A stretch of 10,151 nt of DNA from Pseudomonadota bacterium (GTDB taxonomy: Bacteria; Pseudomonadota; Alphaproteobacteria; Rhizobiales; Rhizobiaceae): assembly GCA_023428515.1 (NCBI GenBank), contig JAEYXI010000533.1, positions 1 through 10,151 of the forward strand. The letters run 5' to 3'. How positions within the stretch are numbered: the stretch's first letter is position 1; each line of letters opens with the position of its first letter. Made by a program: the position numbers and the translations under genes. Shown here piece by piece: positions 6,698 to 10,151 of the stretch. Below the pieces are notes generated by a model that saw nothing but the letters and a program-made list of their open reading frames with translations, was not told the origin of the DNA and ran no database searches.

Positions 6698-7222
6698 TTA
6701 CCGCGCGTCGCGCTTGGCCTGAGCTACGGCAGCGGCCTTGCGTTGACGACCGCGCTCCATCGGCCTGACCAGGTTTTTGCTCTTGCTGCTTTCAATGGCA
6801 TGCATGCCCGCATGCGCCCGGCGCGAATTGAAATCCGCGGGGCGTTCGGCAGCCTTCTCCTTCTTGAGCGCAAGCGCATTTCGCGCGTTGTCGACAAGCT
6901 CGACCCGCGCCGCGAGCTGGCGCCGGCGCTCGTGCTCGCCGTTCAGGCGGCGCATGCTCCTCGCCAACACGCCGAGTTTTGCCCTCGTGCCGTCGTCCTT
7001 GGTCGCCGGCTGGGCACCCTTCGGCGCCGCCTTGCCGCGCATCTCGCGACGTTTCCGGTTGGCGTCCGACTGCGCGCGGTCACGGCGCTCCCGCAGCATC
7101 TTGATGAGATCGCGCAGTTCCGCATCCGAAAGATCCTGGACTGCCGGATGATACGAGTTTTGCACGAGCGTCCGTTCCTCGACGCTCAGCGCCCGCTCTT
7201 CCTGTTTGCGCGAAATAGCCAT
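6698..7222 (-). CDS. Conserved-looking basic helical protein of unknown function
   Basis: I do not recognise this 174-residue protein. It has no signal peptide or membrane helix and is rich in Arg, Lys, Ala and Glu. Residues 1-60 contain an acidic/hydrophobic helix pair (VEERTLVQNSYHPAVQDLSD, then AELRDLIKMLRERRDRAQSD). A basic linker follows (about 60-80), then another amphipathic helix (RAKLGVLARSMRRLNGEHER), and the end is strongly basic (MERGRQRKAAAVAQAKRDAR). The composition suggests a nucleic-acid- or ribosome-associated protein, but that is a guess. The start at 7222 is fixed by a strong GAGGAG seven bases upstream, in preference to an in-frame ATG 16 codons earlier. It lies between the oxidase and AsmA genes on the same strand, 72 and 107 bases away, so it may have its own transcript. 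Regular codon use and the strong ribosome site make a real gene likely. Confidence 0.8.
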   Translation of the reverse strand: MAISRKQEERALSVEERTLVQNSYHPAVQDLSDAELRDLIKMLRERRDRAQSDANRKRREMRGKAAPKGAQPATKDDGTRAKLGVLARSMRRLNGEHERRRQLAARVELVDNARNALALKKEKAAERPADFNSRRAHAGMHAIESSKSKNLVRPMERGRQRKAAAVAQAKRDAR

Positions 7223-7229
7223 GTCCGAA

Positions 7230-7235
7230 CTCCTC
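7230..7235 (-). promoter_or_regulatory. Strong ribosome binding site fixing the start at 7222
   Basis: GAGGAG on the minus strand lies 7 bases before the ATG at 7220-7222. The alternative upstream ATG (7268-7270) would put this site inside the coding region, so the shorter 174-residue form is preferred. Confidence 0.75.
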
Positions 7236-7290
7236 GCCTCAAAAGTCGTCAGCGTGAAGTGTCCGGCCAAATTACTCGCCGGTCAAGCTG

Positions 7291-7305
7291 GGGCTCAGCG
7301 AGCCC
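7291..7305 (-). terminator. Hairpin over the stop codon of the FAD oxidase gene (weak terminator candidate)
   Basis: The minus strand carries GGGCTC-GCT-GAGCCC, a perfect 6-base GC-rich stem with a 3-base loop. The TGA stop codon lies at the edge of the loop and the right arm. No T-run follows, so intrinsic termination would be weak. It could instead protect the mRNA end or be chance. Only the inverted repeat is observed. Confidence 0.35.
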
Positions 7306-8725
7306 GGCTACCGGCGCCCGGCCAGATCTTGCCCGGATTGAGGATGTTCTGGGGATCGAGCGCCGCCTTGATCGCGCGCATCACGTCGACGCCCTCCTTG
7401 CCGATCTCGCCTTCGATGAAGCCGATCTTGCCCTGCCCGATGCCGTGTTCGCCAGTGCAGGTGCCGTCCATGCGCTGCGCCCGCGCGTTGAGCCTGGCGC
7501 AAAACTCCTCGGCAAGCTCGATGTCCTTCGGGTCGTTCACGTCCATCAGGATCATGGTGTGGAAATTGCCGTCGCCGACATGGCCGACGATCGGCGCGAT
7601 CAGCCCCATCTCGGCAATGTCGGCCTCCGTCTCGGCGATGCATTCGGCGAGCCTGGAGATCGGCACGCAGACATCGGTCGAAAGCCCGCGCGATCCCGGT
7701 CGCAGCGTCAGCGACGCCCAATAGGCATCATGGCGTGCCTTCCAGAGCTTTGCGCGCTCCTCCGCCACGCTGGTCCAAAGGAACGGCCCGCCGCCGAATT
7801 CCGCGGCGATCTCGCCGAAGGATTCGGCCTGTTCGGCAACGCCAGCGTCGCTGCCGTGGAATTCGAGGAACAGGCAGGGGCTCTCCGGATAGTCGAGCTT
7901 GGAATAGGTCTTCATGGCCCGCATCTGCAGTGCGTTCACGAGTTCGATGCGCGCCACCGGAATGCCCATCTGGATCGTCGCGATCACCGCCTCGCAGGCC
8001 TGCTCGACCGATGGGAACGGGCAGACGCCGCCCGAGATTGCCTGCGGTATGCCTGCTAGCTTCAGCGTCAGCGAGGTGATGATGCCGAGCGTGCCCTCAG
8101 AGCCGACGATGAGCCGCGTCAAATCGTATCCGGCCGAGCTCTTCTTGGCGCGCTTGCCCGTAGTGACCACGCTTCCGTCGGCCATCACCGCCGTCAGCGA
8201 CAGCACATTGTCGCGCATCGTGCCGAAGCGCACCGCATTGGTGCCGGACGGGCGCGTCGCGGCCATGCCGCCAAGGCTGGCATTGGCGCCGGGGTCGATC
8301 GGAAAGAACAGGCCGGTGTCGCGCAGATAGTCGTTGAGCTCGATCCTGGTGACGCCCGGCTCGACCGTGCAGTCCAAGTCCTGCGGGTTGACCTCGACGA
8401 TGCGGTTCATCCGCGACGTGTCGAGCGAGATGCCGCCGCCCGGCGCGTTCACAGCGCCTTCGAGCGAGGTGCCCGTGCCGAAGGCGATCACCGGCACCCT
8501 GTGCTCGGCGCAGGCCCGCACGATCTCCTGCACCTCCTCGGTGCTTTCCGCGAACACGACGCCGTCAGGCGCCTGCACCGGTATGTAGGTCGTCGTGTGC
8601 GCGTGCTGCTCGCGTATCGCCTGCCCCGTCTGGAAACGCTCGCCGAAACGCTGCTTCAGTATGCCGAGTACGGCGGCAATGCCGGCCTCGTTGCGTTCGA
8701 CGCTGTTCAGGTCGCTGAGAGCCAT
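7295..8725 (-). CDS. FAD-linked oxidase, D-lactate dehydrogenase (cytochrome) type
   Basis: This 476-residue enzyme of the vanillyl-alcohol oxidase/PCMH family (GlcD/Dld-like) probably oxidises D-lactate or a related D-2-hydroxy acid and passes electrons on through FAD. The FAD-binding half holds the pyrophosphate loop FGTGTSLEG (82-90), DPGANASLGGMAA (144-156), GTNAVRFGTMRDNVL (161-175) and GSEGTLGIIT (208-217). The C-terminal half has GHVGDGNFH (381-389) and GEHGIGQGK (425-433), whose His and Glu residues form the active-site metal/substrate site in the family. The single-polypeptide length and the absence of glcE or glcF neighbours favour D-lactate dehydrogenase over the three-subunit glycolate oxidase. 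The start at 8725 has AGGAAA just upstream; the frame stays open far beyond it, but that extension is antisense to the divergent thioesterase gene. Exact substrate uncertain. Confidence 0.9.
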   Translation of the reverse strand: MALSDLNSVERNEAGIAAVLGILKQRFGERFQTGQAIREQHAHTTTYIPVQAPDGVVFAESTEEVQEIVRACAEHRVPVIAFGTGTSLEGAVNAPGGGISLDTSRMNRIVEVNPQDLDCTVEPGVTRIELNDYLRDTGLFFPIDPGANASLGGMAATRPSGTNAVRFGTMRDNVLSLTAVMADGSVVTTGKRAKKSSAGYDLTRLIVGSEGTLGIITSLTLKLAGIPQAISGGVCPFPSVEQACEAVIATIQMGIPVARIELVNALQMRAMKTYSKLDYPESPCLFLEFHGSDAGVAEQAESFGEIAAEFGGGPFLWTSVAEERAKLWKARHDAYWASLTLRPGSRGLSTDVCVPISRLAECIAETEADIAEMGLIAPIVGHVGDGNFHTMILMDVNDPKDIELAEEFCARLNARAQRMDGTCTGEHGIGQGKIGFIEGEIGKEGVDVMRAIKAALDPQNILNPGKIWPGAGSRAR

Positions 8726-8845
8726 GATTTCCTGCGCATTTGGGCCAGCCGGGCCCTTGTTCCCGGTATATGGACGCGTAGTGTCACCCGCGGCGCTGCT
8801 TGTCCAGCGTCGCGGGGAACCAGGATAGGGAGCCAGGCTGAATCC

Positions 8846-9331
8846 ATGACCACAACCGCTGCGCCGTTCGTCTCCCGTGTCATGGAGGTGGAAAAGGACT
8901 GGATCGACTACAACGGCCACCTGAACATGGCCTATTACAACGTGATCTTCGACCGCGGCTCGGACGAGGCCTTCGAGATCATGGGGATGGGGCCTGACTA
9001 TGCGCGCGAGCGCAGGCTCACCATCTACACGGCCGAAGCCCATGTCTGCTATGTCCGCGAGCTTCACCTCGCCGACAAGGTGACGGTCACCTTCCACCTC
9101 ATCGACCATGACGAGAAGCGGCTGCGCGCCTATCAGGAGATCCGCCACGCCGACGGCTGGCTCGCTGCGACCTCCGAGACGCTCTCCCTCCACATCGACA
9201 TGAGCGGCCCGAAGGTCGCCCCCTTCCCGCCTGATGTGATGGCGAAGGTCGACGCGATCGGCACGGCCCATGCGGCGCTTCCCATGCCGGAGCGGGCCGG
9301 CCGCTCGATCGGCATCAAGCGCAAGTCCTGA
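8846..9331 (+). CDS. Thioesterase-family protein (hotdog fold)
   Basis: This 161-residue protein is a single 4HBT-like hotdog domain that probably hydrolyses an acyl-CoA thioester in the cytoplasm. The hallmark active-site stretch is WIDYNGHLNMAYYNVIFDR (19-37), with Asp21, Asn23 and His25 in the catalytic loop before the central helix. The strands after it (YTAEAHVCYVRELHLADKVT, TFHLIDHDEKRLRAYQEIRH) follow the usual pattern, and the length is normal. Similar domains are fused to the C-terminus of some carnitine 3-dehydrogenases, so a betainyl-CoA-like substrate is one possibility, but no carnitine gene is visible here. The start ATG at 8846 has AGG (8835-8837) 8 bases upstream; the frame is open further up but only as antisense of the oxidase gene. 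It is divergent from the oxidase across 120 bases, where I found no convincing promoter pair. Confidence 0.88.
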   Translation: MTTTAAPFVSRVMEVEKDWIDYNGHLNMAYYNVIFDRGSDEAFEIMGMGPDYARERRLTIYTAEAHVCYVRELHLADKVTVTFHLIDHDEKRLRAYQEIRHADGWLAATSETLSLHIDMSGPKVAPFPPDVMAKVDAIGTAHAALPMPERAGRSIGIKRKS

Positions 9332-9383
9332 GCGTCTCGACTCGACGATCGCTATTGCGGCGGCGCAACACCTGGCGGCCGAA

Positions 9384-9404
9384 TTAACCTTTATGGTTCG
9401 TTAA
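9384..9404. promoter_or_regulatory. TTAAC/GTTAA inverted repeat upstream of the small 9499 gene
   Basis: TTAACC...GGTTcGTTAA forms an imperfect dyad (outer arms TTAAC and GTTAA, inner arms AACC and GGTT, one unpaired c) in a short AT-rich island, 95 bases before a small gene. The half-site TTAACC resembles the CtrA half-site TTAACCAT of alphaproteobacteria, but the spacing differs from the full TTAA-N7-TTAA box. GANTC methylation sites flank it at 9339-9343 and 9444-9448, about what chance would give. A regulatory role is inferred only. Confidence 0.35.
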
Positions 9405-9498
9405 CGTGCAAAAGCTGCCTAGTCGCCATTGATCCCCGCGAACGACTCGGCAGAAATCACGACGCGCTTGGACGGGACACCAGGTGAGGCGGCGTGGG

Positions 9499-9702
9499 AT
9501 GCAGATGAAGCAGGACATCGGGGCGGTTGCGCATAGGCTGGCGGACGACCAGCGCATCAGCGACTACGATTTCTGGCGGGCGCTGAAGAATCTCGACAAC
9601 GAAATCTACCGCAAGGCCGGCGAGCACCAGCCCATCCCGATCGAGATGATCCGCTGGCGCGCCATCATCAAGCAGGCCCGCTCCCGGCGGGGCGTCAACT
9701 AG
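9499..9702 (+). CDS. Small hypothetical protein (67 residues)
   Basis: I do not recognise this protein. It begins MQMKQDIGAVAHRLADDQ and is predicted mostly helical, mixed in charge with a basic end (RWRAIIKQARSRRG). It carries a notable central stretch, DYDFWRALKNLDNEIYRKAG (about 23-42). There is no signal peptide or membrane helix. I chose the ATG at 9499 because GTGAGG (9484-9489) lies 9 bases upstream as a ribosome site; a GTG start at 9484 (72 residues) would consume that site, and ATG 9505 (65 residues) is the other option. It stands alone between the thioesterase gene (167-base gap containing a dyad) and the convergent dienelactone hydrolase gene (35-base gap). The aromatic-rich core and ribosome site suggest a real gene. 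Confidence 0.7.
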   Translation: MQMKQDIGAVAHRLADDQRISDYDFWRALKNLDNEIYRKAGEHQPIPIEMIRWRAIIKQARSRRGVN

Positions 9703-9737
9703 CCCGCCCTGTCCACCCGCCAACGCCGACGTCTGCC

Positions 9738-10151
9738 CTAGGCCAGCTTTTCCTTGAAAAACGCGATCGTCCGGCCCCAGGCCAAATCCGCCGCCGCCTT
9801 GTCGTAGCGCGCGGACGACGTGTCGTTGTTGAAGGCGTGCTGCGCGCCGTCGTAGATGTAGATGGTGAAATCCTTGCCGGCGGCCTCGAGCGCCGCCTTG
9901 TAGGCGTCGATGCCGGCATTGATGCGTTCGTCCAGCCCTGCATACTGCAACAGCAGCGCCGCCTGGATCTGGGGAACGTCGGCGGCGTCGGCCTGGCGGC
10001 CGTAATAGGCGACGCCCGCCAGCAGATCCGGCTCTTCCACCGCAAGATTGTTGACCTGGCCGCCGCCCCAGCAGAAGCCCACCGCGCCGACCTTGCCGTT
10101 GCCTAGTTCGTGGTCCTGCAGGAAATCCACGGTGGCGACCCCGTCGACGAC
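9738..10151 (-). CDS. Dienelactone hydrolase family protein, C-terminal part (runs off right edge)
   Basis: The last 137 residues of an alpha/beta hydrolase are visible; the N-terminal part lies beyond the right edge. The nucleophile elbow GFCWGG is at visible residues 25-30 (Cys27). The acid is probably Asp74 in QYAGLDERIN (69-78), and the catalytic His is His105 in DGAQHAFNND (101-110), giving the Cys-Asp-His triad of carboxymethylenebutenolidases. The end DLAWGRTIAFFKEKLA and the NNDTS...RYD motif resemble the YghX-like branch of the family. The reference enzyme opens dienelactone rings in chlorocatechol breakdown, but most homologues have other or unknown ester/lactone substrates, and no catechol genes are visible here. 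The reading frame is still open at the edge, so the apparent GTG at 10128-10130 is not the start. Family call firm, substrate unknown. Confidence 0.9.
   Translation of the reverse strand, partial: VVDGVATVDFLQDHELGNGKVGAVGFCWGGGQVNNLAVEEPDLLAGVAYYGRQADAADVPQIQAALLLQYAGLDERINAGIDAYKAALEAAGKDFTIYIYDGAQHAFNNDTSSARYDKAAADLAWGRTIAFFKEKLA

Noticed and set aside
6743..8059. 438-codon plus-strand frame across the unknown basic protein and the oxidase gene
   Set aside because: It overlaps two better supported minus-strand genes and reads as Arg/Leu/Ala/His-rich shadow sequence without motifs.
8501..8845. Upstream extension of the thioesterase frame
   Set aside because: It overlaps the start of the oxidase gene in antisense. 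The hotdog domain is complete from the ATG at 8846.
8726..9271. Extension of the FAD oxidase frame upstream to 9271
   Set aside because: The extension is antisense to the thioesterase gene. The family N-terminus begins at MALSDL with a good ribosome site, and the added residues match nothing.
1..10151. Search for a defence system, mobile element or biosynthetic cluster
   Set aside because: No nuclease, transposase, integrase, toxin-antitoxin pair, synthase or array could be supported; base composition and codon use look even across the window.

Overview
The window looks like ordinary chromosomal DNA of a GC-rich alphaproteobacterium, most likely of the order Hyphomicrobiales (Mesorhizobium/Phyllobacteriaceae-like). 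The reasons are the alphaproteobacterial type of SspB, the DUF4169 and ribbon-helix-helix small proteins behind it, and the large AsmA-family protein with a rhizobial-style charged tail. The taxonomic placement is inferred from protein character, not from a marker gene. I see no tRNA, rRNA, CRISPR array, insertion sequence, integrase or phage gene, and no gene-free stretch longer than about 170 bases.

Left part (1-1371): the N-terminal part of a Bcr/CflA-type multidrug MFS transporter runs off the left edge on the minus strand. A TetR-family regulator is read divergently from it. The 170-base gap holds back-to-back promoters whose -35 boxes are 4 bases apart, overlaid by a perfect 7-4-7 inverted repeat. 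This is a classic local repressor/efflux-pump switch, and the regulator mRNA appears to be leaderless.

Middle left (1372-2454, plus strand): a compact three-gene operon with 8-base gaps encodes the ClpXP adaptor SspB, a small basic DUF4169 protein and a small ribbon-helix-helix protein.

Centre (2505-7222, minus strand): a 1361-residue AsmA-family envelope protein ends in a TolA-like, roughly 200-residue Ala/Glu/Arg/Lys helix. Upstream of it lies an unrecognised basic, helical 174-residue protein.

Right part (7295-10151): a minus-strand FAD-linked D-lactate dehydrogenase-type oxidase is divergent from a plus-strand hotdog thioesterase. Next come a small unrecognised 67-residue protein, preceded by a TTAAC/GTTAA inverted repeat, and a minus-strand dienelactone hydrolase family protein cut by the right edge.

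The genes do not form one pathway. The best candidates for closer attention are the overlapping operator/promoter architecture at 668-709, the TolA-like tail of the AsmA protein, and the small unknown proteins linked to sspB. I do not see convincing evidence for a previously undescribed multi-gene system.
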